In this document: positions 1-10,680 of the stretch, piece after piece
Layout of the letters: each line of letters starts with the position of its first letter
How positions within the stretch are numbered: the stretch's first letter is position 1
NCBI GenBank assembly: GCA_003021685.1
Contig: PXRO01000017.1
Location: forward strand, 62,001 to 126,000
Length of the DNA: 64,000 bases
Direction: 5' to 3'
Source of the DNA: Halobacteriales archaeon QS_4_62_28
Lineage (GTDB): Archaea; Halobacteriota; Halobacteria; Halobacteriales; Haloarculaceae
Notes under the pieces: generated by a model
Seen by the model: only the letters and a program-made list of their open reading frames with translations
What the model was told of the DNA's origin: nothing
Database searches by the model: none
Made by a program: the position numbers and the translations under genes

Positions 1-4
1 CAGG

Positions 5-1066
5 TCAGTTTTCGCTCTCGTAGGGTTCACCGACGCGAGCCGGCATCCGCGTCCGACCGTACGCCGCGAGGACGATGATGACGACGACGTAGGGAAGCAG
101 TCCGGTTAGCGTCGCCGGTACGTCGACGTTGATCGTCTGCAACTGGATCTGGAACATGTCGGCCGCGCCAAACAGCAGTGCCGCCCCGAAGGCACCGACC
201 GGGTTGTAATTGCCAAACAGGTAGGCGACGATGCCGATCCAGCCGCGGCCATCGACCATCGTCAGACCGCCGCCGACGAAGCCCGACGAGAGGCCGACCG
301 AGAGGACGGCCCCGCCCAGACCGGCCATCGCACCCGAGAAGATCACCGCGGCGTAGCGAACGCGACTGACGTTCACACCGGCGGTATCGAGCGCTTCCGG
401 GTTCTCGCCGGCCGCCTGCAGCCAGTAGCCATAGCGCGTCCGGTAGAGAAACACCCACGCAGCGGCCACCAGCAGGAGCGTTAGCACGACCAGCGGTGAG
501 GTATCGAAGAAGACGTCCCCGAGAAACGGAATCTCGGCGAGGCCGGGGACCGAGACGGCGTCGATCCGGCCGACGCGGGGACTGGACTGGCTGCCCCAGA
601 TGACGACTGCGGTGAAGGGACCAAAGCCCAGTCCGAGGATCCAGACGGCCAGCCCCGCGACGATCTGGCTGGCCTCGTACCGGAGCAGGATGATCGCGAA
701 GACGACGGTGTACAGCACGCTCAGGACGACGGCACCGACCAGCCCGATCCAGAGGTCTGTCTGTGTGACCGTTCCCGCCGTCCCGCCCGAGACGAGCCAC
801 GTGACCGCGACGGCGTTGACCGCCCCGAAGATCATGAACCCCTCCAGGCCGATGTTGAAGACGCCGCTCTTCTCGGCGTACAGCCCGCCGATGGCCGCCA
901 GTGCAATCGGTGTCGCAGCCCGTATCGAACGTTCGACGAAGCCGGTCGTGAGCAGTGCCGTCAGCGCCACGTCACGCCAGACGGCGACGGCCAGCGCGGC
1001 GACGAGGGCCACGACGAGTACCCCGAGTCGGAGGCGATTCCGCCGAATCGTCCCGGCGACACTCAT
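5..1066 (-). CDS. BMP-type nucleoside ABC importer, membrane permease 2
   Basis: Inner-membrane permease of a nucleoside/purine-type ABC importer (family of bacterial NupQ/YufQ, related to ribose permeases). The 353-residue protein has multiple hydrophobic helices. The family hallmark GLYAEKSGVFNIGLEGFM lies at residues 61-78, in the loop thought to contact the ATPase. It is the last gene of a four-gene minus-strand operon (substrate-binding lipoprotein, ATPase, permease 1, permease 2). Its ATG overlaps the permease-1 stop by 4 nt, implying coupled translation. The stop lies 4 bases inside the window edge, so the gene is complete. Nucleoside specificity is inferred from family, not shown. Confidence 0.9.
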   Translation of the reverse strand: MSVAGTIRRNRLRLGVLVVALVAALAVAVWRDVALTALLTTGFVERSIRAATPIALAAIGGLYAEKSGVFNIGLEGFMIFGAVNAVAVTWLVSGGTAGTVTQTDLWIGLVGAVVLSVLYTVVFAIILLRYEASQIVAGLAVWILGLGFGPFTAVVIWGSQSSPRVGRIDAVSVPGLAEIPFLGDVFFDTSPLVVLTLLLVAAAWVFLYRTRYGYWLQAAGENPEALDTAGVNVSRVRYAAVIFSGAMAGLGGAVLSVGLSSGFVGGGLTMVDGRGWIGIVAYLFGNYNPVGAFGAALLFGAADMFQIQLQTINVDVPATLTGLLPYVVVIIVLAAYGRTRMPARVGEPYESEN

Positions 1067-2190
1067 CGTCGCTCACTCCCCAGACCAGTCCGACGTGCGG
1101 CCATCCGGAACAGTTCGGGTGCAGCCACGAACAGGATCACGAGGCCGATGACACCGTCGACTAGCTGTGCCGGGATGTCCGTCGTGATCCCGATGAACGA
1201 GCCACCGCGGGAGAGGCCGCCAAAGAGGACTCCTGCCGGGACGACGCCGAGTGGATTGTTCGCGGCCAGCAGGCTCACCGCGATGGCGTCGAATCCGTAG
1301 GTGTGGATCCCCTGCGGGTCGACGTAGCCACCGAGGACCATGATACTGAACACCGCCCCGGTGAGACCGGCGACCATTCCCGAGAACGTCATCGTCCCGA
1401 TGATCGTTCGCTCGGCGCGAACGCCGGAGTAGAGGGCCGCAGATGCCTGTTTACCGCTGGTCACCATATCGTATCCCATCCGGGTCCTGGTCAGCAGGAC
1501 GTACGCGACCGCGACACTCGCGAGTGCGACGACGAGGCCGACGACCGAGAACGAGCCGGTTTCGAACAGGAGGCTGGGGAACTCGACGTACTCCGGAAGC
1601 GAGTCGGTCCGTGGTTCCTGGCGGCCCTCTCCCTGGAAGGGGCCGCTGATCAGGTACAGCACGACGCCCAGCGCGATGAAGTTCAGCATGATCGTCGTGA
1701 TGATCTCGTTGGCGTCGGCGTAGGCCTTCAGCGCTCCCGGGAGGGCAGCGTAGGCCCCGCCGACGGCGATTCCGACGAGCGAGCCAAGGACGATCAGTGC
1801 AACGCCGCCGACGGCCCCCGTCGGCAGGAACGGTGCGAGCCGGAGAATCGCCATCGTCGCCGAAAGCCCGCCGACGATGAACTGGCCCTGGACGCCGATG
1901 TTGAAGATCCCGGCCCGGAACGCGACCGCGACCGCGACGCCGGTCAGGATGTACAGCGAGGACTCTCGGAGCGTGAGCGCGATCCCCCGCTGGCTGCCGA
2001 GCGCGCCCAGCAGCATCTCGTTGAGGAAAATCAGCGGGGAGTAGCCGGCCGCCGCGACGATGCATAGACCGACGACGAAGGCCAGCACGACAGACGCGAT
2101 TCCGATGCCGAGCCGTTCGACCACGCCCGCAGTCAGCATCCGGTCTGCGGCCCGGTCGAGTGCCGAACGGACCGTCCCCTGCCGACTCAC
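1063..2190 (-). CDS. BMP-type nucleoside ABC importer, membrane permease 1
   Basis: Partner permease (NupP/YufP-like, 375 aa) of the same importer. It would pair with permease 2 to make the transmembrane channel. The conserved motif RAGIFNIGVQGQF is at residues 92-104, flanked by about eight to ten hydrophobic segments. The N-terminus is longer than that of permease 2, which is usual for this pair. It overlaps the ATPase gene by 4 nt upstream and permease 2 by 4 nt downstream, so the operon is tightly packed. The substrate is inferred from the BMP-type binding protein at the head of the operon. Confidence 0.9.
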   Translation of the reverse strand: MSRQGTVRSALDRAADRMLTAGVVERLGIGIASVVLAFVVGLCIVAAAGYSPLIFLNEMLLGALGSQRGIALTLRESSLYILTGVAVAVAFRAGIFNIGVQGQFIVGGLSATMAILRLAPFLPTGAVGGVALIVLGSLVGIAVGGAYAALPGALKAYADANEIITTIMLNFIALGVVLYLISGPFQGEGRQEPRTDSLPEYVEFPSLLFETGSFSVVGLVVALASVAVAYVLLTRTRMGYDMVTSGKQASAALYSGVRAERTIIGTMTFSGMVAGLTGAVFSIMVLGGYVDPQGIHTYGFDAIAVSLLAANNPLGVVPAGVLFGGLSRGGSFIGITTDIPAQLVDGVIGLVILFVAAPELFRMAARRTGLGSERR

Positions 2191-3767
2191 GACAGGTCGC
2201 CCCCGTCCCTGGCCGCGGGTGGTGTCTCGCCTGCCGCCTCCCGGTGGCCGGTCATCAACAGACCCAGATCCTGCTCGGTCACGTCGTCCGGACGGACCGT
2301 GTCGACGAACTCGCCCTCGTACATCACGGCGATGCGATCAGCGAGGTTCTGGATCTCTTCGAGTTTCGACGAGACGAGCACGATTGGTAATCCGTCGTCA
2401 CGCATGTCCAGCAACTGGCTGTGGATGAACTCTATCGAGCCGATGTCGACGCCGCGGGTCGGGTGTGAGGCGACCAGCAGGTCCGGGTCGTGGCTGAGTT
2501 CCCGGCCGACGACGAACTTCTGTTGGTTGCCTCCGGAGAGTGACCGTGCCAGTCTGGTCCTGTCGGGCGGTTTCACGTCGTACTCGTCGATGATCCGGTC
2601 GGCGTGGTCCCGGACCCCGTCCCAGTCGATGAACCACTCGCCCACGAACGGAGCGAGCGTCTGGAAGCCAAGCAAGGCGTTGCGCACGAGGTCGTCCTCA
2701 AGCACCAGTCCGTCTTCGAGACGATCCTGGGGAATGTAGGCGATCCCGGCTTCGATTGCGTCGCGACGGCTGATGTCGGTCATGTCCTCGCCCTGGAACC
2801 GGATCCGGCCGTCGTCGACATCCCTGCGGCCAGTTACCGCCTGGACGAGCTGTGCCTGGCCGTTGCCCTCGACGCCGGCGATACCGAAGATTTCGCCGCG
2901 CCGGAGGTCGAAGTCGACGCCACTGACACGTTCGAGCCCGCGGTCGTCGCTCACCCTGAGGCCGTCCACTTCGAGGACGACCTCGCCGGTCTCGGTCGCT
3001 CGCTGCTCGTCGTCGAACAGGACCTCGCGACCGACCATCATCTCTGCGAGTCGTTCGCGAGTCGCGTCGGCCGCCGCTATCGTCCCGACCTTCTCGCCGT
3101 CCCGGAGGACCGAGATCCGGTCGGCGATCTCCATCGCCTCCTCGAGCTTGTGTGTGATGAAAATCAGCGAGGTCCCCTGGTCCCTGAGTTCGCCCATCAG
3201 ATCGAAGAGGCGGTCGACCTCCTGTGGGGTCAACACCGCCGTCGGTTCGTCGAGGACGAGCACCTCGGCACCCCGATAGAGACTCTTGACGATTTCGACG
3301 CGCTGCTGGACGCCGAGATCGAGGTCCCGAACTGGCGTGTCTAGGTGCTCGTCGACGTCGAAGTCGTATCGCGAGCAAATCGCCTCGATGTCTGCGCGGG
3401 CACGCTCCTCGTCGACCATGCCGTAGGTCGTCGGTTCGTGGCCGAGGATACTGTTCTGGAGGACGGTCATCGGTTCGACGAGCTGGAAGTGCTGGTGGAT
3501 CATCCCGATCCCGGCGTCGATTGCGTCCCGCGGCGAGTCGAAGGTTCGTGGCTCCCCGTCGACGACGATCCGACCCTCGTCCTGATCGTACAGTCCGTAG
3601 AGCACACTCATCAGTGTCGTCTTCCCGGAGCCGTTCTCGCCGACGAGCGCGTGGACCGTCCCGTCGTCCAGTTCGAAGTCGATGCCGTCGTTTGCGACGA
3701 CGCTCCCGAACCGCTTCGTGATCCCGTCGAGTCGAACAACTGTCTCCCGTGAATCAGGTCCAGCCAT
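2187..3767 (-). CDS. BMP-type nucleoside ABC importer, double ATPase
   Basis: Energising subunit (NupO/RbsA-like, 526 aa) with two tandem ABC domains. Domain 1 has Walker A GENGSGKTT near residues 43-51, followed by a signature and VLDEPTA. Domain 2 is degenerate: its P-loop reads GVEGNGQAQ and its Walker B reads LLVASHPTRGVD, with LSGGNQQK as signature. One degenerate site is normal for this subfamily. I chose the ATG at 3767 (MAGPDSRETV) because it leaves a 16-nt gap to the lipoprotein gene; a further-upstream start at 3869 would overlap that gene by 86 nt. The 3' end overlaps permease 1. Confidence 0.9.
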   Translation of the reverse strand: MAGPDSRETVVRLDGITKRFGSVVANDGIDFELDDGTVHALVGENGSGKTTLMSVLYGLYDQDEGRIVVDGEPRTFDSPRDAIDAGIGMIHQHFQLVEPMTVLQNSILGHEPTTYGMVDEERARADIEAICSRYDFDVDEHLDTPVRDLDLGVQQRVEIVKSLYRGAEVLVLDEPTAVLTPQEVDRLFDLMGELRDQGTSLIFITHKLEEAMEIADRISVLRDGEKVGTIAAADATRERLAEMMVGREVLFDDEQRATETGEVVLEVDGLRVSDDRGLERVSGVDFDLRRGEIFGIAGVEGNGQAQLVQAVTGRRDVDDGRIRFQGEDMTDISRRDAIEAGIAYIPQDRLEDGLVLEDDLVRNALLGFQTLAPFVGEWFIDWDGVRDHADRIIDEYDVKPPDRTRLARSLSGGNQQKFVVGRELSHDPDLLVASHPTRGVDIGSIEFIHSQLLDMRDDGLPIVLVSSKLEEIQNLADRIAVMYEGEFVDTVRPDDVTEQDLGLLMTGHREAAGETPPAARDGGDLS

Positions 3768-3783
3768 GATGAAAAGCGGGGCG

Positions 3784-4896
3784 TCAGCAACCGGTCGCGT
3801 CACACGGCACGTCGATGTCGCCGTCGACGATGCCCTGCTTTGCCGCTTCGAGGTTCTCCGAGAGGACATCCGGCATCGAACCCTCGAACTCCTGTCCGAT
3901 CACGAGGTCGACACCGTCCTGAGAGAGATCGACAACGTTGAAGCCCGCAACCTCGTCGAAGTTGTCGTTGACGGTCGCTTGCGCACAGTCGTAGGTCCCC
4001 TGGTCGATGTACTTCACCGCAGAACCGATAATCACGTCCGAGTACTCTTCGAGCGTGATCGACTGGTCTGCGTCGACGCCGACGGCGAACCGGTTGTTGG
4101 CCTGTGCAGCGTCGAACACGCCGGGGCCTGACGCCGCGGCGGCGTGGTAGATGATGTCGGCACCGGCATCGTACTGTGACTGTGCCACGTCTTCGGCCGC
4201 CGAGGGGTCGCTGAAGCTCCCCGCGTAGCCTGTCGCCACCTCGACGCTGTCGTCGACCCACTCGGCACCGGCGACGTAGGCTCGTTCGAAGGCCTCGATC
4301 AGTGGGACCTCCTCACCGCCGACGAACCCGATCTGGTTGTTGTCGGGGTCGTTCGAGCTGCCCGCGTGGTTCAACTCCTCGGACGTCATCGTGCCGGCCT
4401 GGACGCCGGCCAGGTACGACATCTCGTGGTTCGCCCAGACGTAGCCAGCGACGTTCGGTTCGTCGACGTCATCGTTGATCAGCATCCAGTTCGTATCCGA
4501 ATACTCGGTCGCGTTCTCTTGCAACGCTTCGGTGTGCTGGAAGCCCACGAGAACGATCAGGTCGTTGCCCGCCTCGGCGGCCTCGGCCTGAGTGTCGCCG
4601 AACTGCGCGATGTCGGTCTCCTCGATCTCGTTGACCTCGATGTCGAATTCCTCGGCCGCCCGCGTGAGTCCGTCTCGGGCCATGTCGTTGAACGCCTGAT
4701 CGTCGAAACCGGCGTTACTGGAGATGATGGCGACCGTCAGTCCGTCGTCGCCGCCACTCAGGTCGGCACAGCCAGCGAGTGCGGTCGTTCCGAGTGTCAC
4801 GCCCGAAGCGAGGACCGCTCGCCGACTGAGGCGGCCGTCTCGCTCGCCGCCACGAGACTGCCCGGAAGTAGTCTGGTAACTGGTATCTTGCACCAT
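3784..4896 (-). CDS. BMP-family substrate-binding lipoprotein (nucleoside importer)
   Basis: Extracellular solute receptor of the importer; the family (BMP/PnrA, Med-type) binds nucleosides. The 370-residue protein begins with a Tat lipoprotein signal: the twin arginine is at residues 25-26 (RLSRRAVLASG) and the lipobox LAGC places the lipidated Cys at 43. Typical BMP blocks follow (DDGLTVAIISSNAGFDDQAF; GADIIYHAAAASGPGVF). It is the first gene of the operon, with its own TATA box about 30 nt upstream. The C-terminus carries two cysteines (PCDATGC), which could form a disulfide; this is an inference. Confidence 0.93.
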   Translation of the reverse strand: MVQDTSYQTTSGQSRGGERDGRLSRRAVLASGVTLGTTALAGCADLSGGDDGLTVAIISSNAGFDDQAFNDMARDGLTRAAEEFDIEVNEIEETDIAQFGDTQAEAAEAGNDLIVLVGFQHTEALQENATEYSDTNWMLINDDVDEPNVAGYVWANHEMSYLAGVQAGTMTSEELNHAGSSNDPDNNQIGFVGGEEVPLIEAFERAYVAGAEWVDDSVEVATGYAGSFSDPSAAEDVAQSQYDAGADIIYHAAAASGPGVFDAAQANNRFAVGVDADQSITLEEYSDVIIGSAVKYIDQGTYDCAQATVNDNFDEVAGFNVVDLSQDGVDLVIGQEFEGSMPDVLSENLEAAKQGIVDGDIDVPCDATGC

Positions 4897-4922
4897 GTCA
4901 GTCCGGTTGTTTGTTACCTATT

Positions 4923-4934
4923 ACTATAAAAATA
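4923..4934 (-). promoter_or_regulatory. TATA box of the nucleoside importer operon
   Basis: On the minus strand the AT-run TATTTTTATAGT lies about 28-38 nt before the ATG at 4896. That spacing fits an archaeal box A serving a leaderless or short-leader transcript. It is the only AT-rich stretch before the operon. Confidence 0.5.
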
Positions 4935-4988
4935 TCGCACATTTCATGTATTCGACTATTGCTCGTACAGCCACAGGACGGTGAGGTA

Positions 4989-5020
4989 GTTCACTGTGCG
5001 CCCGTCTGTGCACTGGTCGT

Positions 5021-5043
<23 letters not shown>
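4989..5043. repeat. 25-bp direct repeat at the 3' end of the ABC exporter gene
   Basis: Two 25-bp copies (4989-5013 and 5019-5043) lie 30 bp apart and differ at two positions. The right-hand copy encodes the last residues of the exporter (AQTGAQ-stop). The left-hand copy would encode the same peptide again just beyond the stop codon. This looks like a tandem duplication of the gene's 3' tip. Confidence 0.75.
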
Positions 5044-6946
<1,903 letters not shown>

Positions 6947-7012
6947 CTTCGACTGACTATTCAGTCAGGTCGTATAACCCCGTCGGAACCGTGCCAGACT
7001 GTCCGGGAACCG

Positions 7013-7660
7013 TCACTCGGTCCGGGACTCGCGAGCGCGCTCGACGGTCTCGGCCAGTCGTCGCGTCGCAGTCGCCGGGTCGTCGGCCCCCGTGATCGCC
7101 GTAATGACGGCGACACCGTCGGCACCCGCTTTGACGACGGGACCGGCGTTGTCTGCAGTGATCCCGCCGATACCGACGACCGGGACCGAGACGGCCTCGG
7201 CGATTGCGCCGAGTCGGTCCGGGCCGATGGCGTACTCGTCGTCGTCGATATCTGCTTTCGACCCCGTCGCGTAGACGGCCCCCACCCCCAGGTAATCCGC
7301 ACCGGCCCGTTCGGCTTCGACGGCATCGGCGACGACGGAGACAGAGCGACCGATGATGGCGTCCTCGCCCAGCAGGTCACGGGCCACCTCGATGGGGAGG
7401 TCGTCGTCACCCAGGTGGACGCCGTCGGCAGCGAGCGCCCGGGCGATGTCGACCCGGTCGTTGACGATCAGTGGTACGCCCGCCTCACGAGTGTGTTTTT
7501 GTACCTCGCGACCGATGGCGAGGCGCTCCCGAGCCGACACGTCCTTCTCGCGCAACTGGACGATATCGACGCCGCCCGCTATCGCCGCTGTGACGACAGC
7601 GGGTGTCGGCCGCCCCGCCGACCGACTCGCCTGCGTGACCAGATACACCGAGCAGTCCAT
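7013..7660 (-). CDS. thiE: thiamine-phosphate synthase ThiE
   Basis: Cytosolic TIM-barrel enzyme that joins HMP-pyrophosphate to HET-phosphate, making thiamine phosphate. The 215-residue protein shows the N-terminal YLVTQ, the diphosphate-binding stretch VDIVQLREKD, GVHLGDDDLP, GVGAVYATGSK and the phosphate loop GIGGITADNAG near the C-terminus. The start at 7660 (MDCSVYLVTQ) matches the usual family length. An upstream in-frame start at 7708 would add an unconserved 16-residue tail. No other thiamine genes are nearby, so it is probably a monocistronic gene. Confidence 0.92.
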   Translation of the reverse strand: MDCSVYLVTQASRSAGRPTPAVVTAAIAGGVDIVQLREKDVSARERLAIGREVQKHTREAGVPLIVNDRVDIARALAADGVHLGDDDLPIEVARDLLGEDAIIGRSVSVVADAVEAERAGADYLGVGAVYATGSKADIDDDEYAIGPDRLGAIAEAVSVPVVGIGGITADNAGPVVKAGADGVAVITAITGADDPATATRRLAETVERARESRTE

Positions 7661-7794
7661 ACTCGTGGCTGTGGCCGGCCTCACTCTTGTGTTTGCCGAG
7701 TGGTCCACACCCGTGGCTATGACCGTTGTGTTCGAGCGACGGCCCCAACAGTCCCAATATAAAGAGTGAAACGTACCGATCAGTTGATGACGAT

Positions 7795-8700
7795 ATGGAC
7801 CTGGTGGGGCGGTTCGCGTACATGCTCGTGCTGGTGGTCACCGGGTTCGGCGCCCGCTACTACGGCGTGTTGACCAGCGAGCGCAACGGCCGCCTGGGCC
7901 AGATCGCGTTCTACGTCCTCCTGCCGGCGCTGGTCTTTCACTCGACATACGACAGGCAACTGACAGAACTCGTCTCCGTCGAACTCGTGGTGGGCCTGCT
8001 TGCCGTCCTCGGCACGCTCATCGGCCTATCATGGCTGCTCAATCGCGACGGTGACGCATCGATCTGGAGCGTCGCCGTCGTCCAGTCCTACCACGGCAAC
8101 CTCGGGTACTTCGGCGTCCCCGTCGTCGCCGCGACGCTCGGTTCGGCGGCCGCCGGGACTGCGAGTCTCATCCTCGGTCTCGTGGCACTCGTCCAGATCC
8201 CACTGACGGTGCTGACACTCATCCTCGTCAACGACGCCGCGGCAGACCTGCGTGGCGAACTGCGACGCATCGCCACCAACCCCATCTTCGTCGCGCTGGC
8301 GCTTGGCCTCGTGGTCGCCACGGCGGGCCAGTCGATCCCGCCCGCCGCCGACACCGGCCTGGGCTGGCTCTCGACGCTCGCGCTCCCCGTGGCCCTGCTC
8401 GCAGTTGGTGGCTCACTCGACCCGATTGGCGAAGAGATCCCACTGGACCGAACGGGACGCGTGGTCAGCCTGAAAGTCCTCGCGATGCCATTGATCGCCT
8501 GGATCGTCTTTTCTGGCCTGGGTGCGGACGCGCTGACCCGCACCGTCGGTGTCGTGATGTTCGGCGCGCCGACGGCCGTTTCGACGTACGTCTATGCCGC
8601 CGAACTCGGTGGCGACGAAGCCTTCGCCTCGGTGAACGTCTTCGCGACGACCGTCGCCTCGATCCTCTCGCTGTTCGTTCTCCTGCAGTTTCTGGCATAG
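7795..8700 (+). CDS. AEC-family (auxin-efflux-carrier-like) membrane transporter
   Basis: A 301-residue integral membrane protein with about ten hydrophobic segments and the two-bundle layout of the AEC family, whose members move organic acids or auxin-like anions. Recognisable blocks are the N-terminal GRLGQIAFYVLLPALVF, VVQSYHGNLGYFGVPVV in the middle, and the C-terminal MFGAPTAVSTYVYAAELGGD. The ATG at 7795 (MDLVGRFAYM) was chosen because the hydrophobic sequence starts there. It is divergent from thiE across about 134 bp. The substrate cannot be inferred. Confidence 0.85.
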   Translation: MDLVGRFAYMLVLVVTGFGARYYGVLTSERNGRLGQIAFYVLLPALVFHSTYDRQLTELVSVELVVGLLAVLGTLIGLSWLLNRDGDASIWSVAVVQSYHGNLGYFGVPVVAATLGSAAAGTASLILGLVALVQIPLTVLTLILVNDAAADLRGELRRIATNPIFVALALGLVVATAGQSIPPAADTGLGWLSTLALPVALLAVGGSLDPIGEEIPLDRTGRVVSLKVLAMPLIAWIVFSGLGADALTRTVGVVMFGAPTAVSTYVYAAELGGDEAFASVNVFATTVASILSLFVLLQFLA

Positions 8701-8768
8701 ATCGCGCGATCCCAAATTCGTATTGCCGCGCACCAAATGTTAAGAGCCCGCACTGACAACTGCGTGTC

Positions 8769-9212
8769 ATGGTATCGTCGCACGTAACGAGCATGCTCGT
8801 GATGGGGATACTCGCGGGGATCGTGATCGCAGCCATCGCCAGGAGCCGACCGTGGCACCAGTACTCGCCCCGGGCGACCAGCGACACCGAAGCGGGCTGG
8901 TCGCCCGACGACCAGGACGGGCAGTCGGTGTTGTCGGGAACCGGTCTCTGGGCCGGGGCGTTCGTGCTCCTCTCAGTCGGTGCGATCGCCGGCGTCGTCG
9001 TGTTCGTGTCGAACCCGGCTGCGCCGACCGGACTGTTGAGCGGTCCAATCGCAGTCGCTGCGGGACTGTTCGTCGCCGTCTACGTGGTGCTCGGCGTCTA
9101 CATTACCGCCACACAGCGCGGGCATCCGAAATCACTGGCAGCCGCAGAGACAGCAACAGTCACGGGCGCGCTCTTCTTGCTCGCCGTGGCGACCCAGTTG
9201 ATCGGCGCGTGA
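8769..9212 (+). CDS. small hydrophobic membrane protein, unknown function
   Basis: A 147-residue protein with about four predicted transmembrane segments: residues 8-24, 60-82, 88-110 and 128-146. A polar stretch of about 35 residues (YSPRATSDTEAGWSPDDQDG region) lies between the first and second. No catalytic motif is visible and I do not recognise the family. It follows the AEC carrier by 68 bp with an AT-rich pre-start sequence (AAATGTTAAGAG), so it probably has its own promoter. Confidence 0.65.
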   Translation: MVSSHVTSMLVMGILAGIVIAAIARSRPWHQYSPRATSDTEAGWSPDDQDGQSVLSGTGLWAGAFVLLSVGAIAGVVVFVSNPAAPTGLLSGPIAVAAGLFVAVYVVLGVYITATQRGHPKSLAAAETATVTGALFLLAVATQLIGA

Positions 9213-9269
9213 CCTTCCGTCGCCGTCGGCGGGGGAAACCTCTTGTTCGTCGCCGCCCCCCGTTCGTGC

Positions 9270-10574
9270 ATGACTGACTGGATCGGCGAGACGTTCACGA
9301 GTACGGTCGGCTGGGACCATCTGGTGGACCTCGTCGACATCGGAAACCGCATGGCTGGGAGTGACGGCGAGCGGGCGGCCGCCCAACAGACGCGGGACGC
9401 GCTGTCGGCAGTCGGGGCCCGCGATACCCACCTCGAAACGTTCGACATCCAGGGGTGGGCACGCGGCGAGAGCGAGATCCGCGCCGGCGAGACCACCCAG
9501 GAGTGTATCGCGCTCCCGCGGAGTCCATCGAGCGAGGTGACGGCCGAACTCGTCGACCTGGGATATGGCCTGCCCGAAGACTTCGAGGACGCCGATTTGA
9601 CAGGAAAGATCGTCGTGGCAGACAGTTACGTCCCCGACTGGTTCGACCGGTACATCCACCGGCGCGAGAAGTACTACCGGGCGGTCGAAGCGGGAGCGGC
9701 GGCGTTCGTTTACCGGAACCACGTCGAAGGCTGTCTCGCACCGACCGGCAGCGTCGGGACCGAGGACGACCCTATCGGCGCGATACCGGCCGTCGGCGTC
9801 TCCAGGGAGGTCGGCGCTCGCCTCGTCCGGCGCTTCGAGGGGGAGATCGCCACCGTCGCAGTCGAGGCAGACGTTCACGACGCGACGAGCCAGAACGTCC
9901 ACGCCGACCTGGGACCGGACACCGACGAGGTGGTCTTGCTGACCAGTCACGTCGACGCTCACGACATCGCCGAGGGCGCGGCCGACAACGGGGCCGGCAC
10001 GGCCGTGGTCGTCGAGGTCGCGAACGCACTCGCCCGGCGCGAGGGCGACCTGGACACCCGCGTCCACATCGTCGTCTACGGGGCCGAGGAGGTCGGCCTC
10101 GTCGGGTCGAACCACGACGCCGACCAGCGAGACCACGACACGATCAAGGCCATCGTCAACAACGACGGGGTGGTCCGTGGCCGAACACTCGAGTGTCACA
10201 CCCACGGGTTCGACGCGCTGGCGACTACCGCCACGGACGTGGCCGAGACGTTCGACCACCCGGTGGAGGCGACACCGCGTCTGGGCCCCCACAGCGACCA
10301 CTGGCCCTACGTCAAATGGGGTGTCCCCGGTTATCACGTCAGATCAGACACGGCCTCGGAGGGCCGAGGGTGGGGCCACACCCGCGCCGATACGCTCGAC
10401 AAACTCGAAAGCCGCAATCTGCGTGAACAGGCGGTACTGTTGACAGAACTGGTCGTCTCACTCGCAGACGAGAGCGTCGAGGTCACCCATCGAGACCCCG
10501 ACGACATCGCCGACCAACTCGAAGACGAAGCGCTCGCCGAGGGGATGCGAGTCATCGGCGACTGGCCGTACTGA
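9270..10574 (+). CDS. M28-family zinc aminopeptidase
   Basis: Predicted di-zinc exopeptidase (434 aa) of the M28 family. Metal and catalytic residues are visible in order: H227 and D229 in SHVDAHD, the Asp of GAADNGAG, the Glu pair in YGAEEVGLVGS, NNDGVV, and a late His in LGPHSDHWPYV. A protease-associated-like segment (residues about 90-190) precedes the catalytic core. There is no signal peptide, so it is probably cytosolic. The ATG at 10 codons into the open frame (MTDWIGETF) was chosen. The TGA stop shares its last base with palindromic element A5. Confidence 0.88.
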   Translation: MTDWIGETFTSTVGWDHLVDLVDIGNRMAGSDGERAAAQQTRDALSAVGARDTHLETFDIQGWARGESEIRAGETTQECIALPRSPSSEVTAELVDLGYGLPEDFEDADLTGKIVVADSYVPDWFDRYIHRREKYYRAVEAGAAAFVYRNHVEGCLAPTGSVGTEDDPIGAIPAVGVSREVGARLVRRFEGEIATVAVEADVHDATSQNVHADLGPDTDEVVLLTSHVDAHDIAEGAADNGAGTAVVVEVANALARREGDLDTRVHIVVYGAEEVGLVGSNHDADQRDHDTIKAIVNNDGVVRGRTLECHTHGFDALATTATDVAETFDHPVEATPRLGPHSDHWPYVKWGVPGYHVRSDTASEGRGWGHTRADTLDKLESRNLREQAVLLTELVVSLADESVEVTHRDPDDIADQLEDEALAEGMRVIGDWPY

Positions 10575-10651
10575 TACTATCGACTGTCAGTCTGTGAACG
10601 ATTTCGACACCCGGGTGTCGGATATCGCCACGTCGTCACAGCCGACAGTAC
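10574..10651 (-). repeat. palindromic element A5 (family A, reversed, diverged)
   Basis: 78-bp nested palindrome between convergent genes. Outer arms are ATACTATCGACTG and, at the right end, CAGCCGACAGTA; the inner palindrome is CGACACCCGGGTGTCG. It aligns with the reverse complement of A1 (shared ACGATTTCG-core and TCTGTGAACG-like spacer). Its first A is the last base of the M28 peptidase TGA stop. Confidence 0.75.
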
Positions 10652-10680
10652 GAGACCGGCAGACGAGAGGAGCCGAGCGC

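Noticed and set aside
7661-7740. Imperfect repeat upstream of thiE (GTGGCTGTGGCCG / GTGGCTATGACCG)
   Set aside because: Only a short, weak similarity without regular spacing. It could be chance in this composition, and no thiamine riboswitch core was recognisable.
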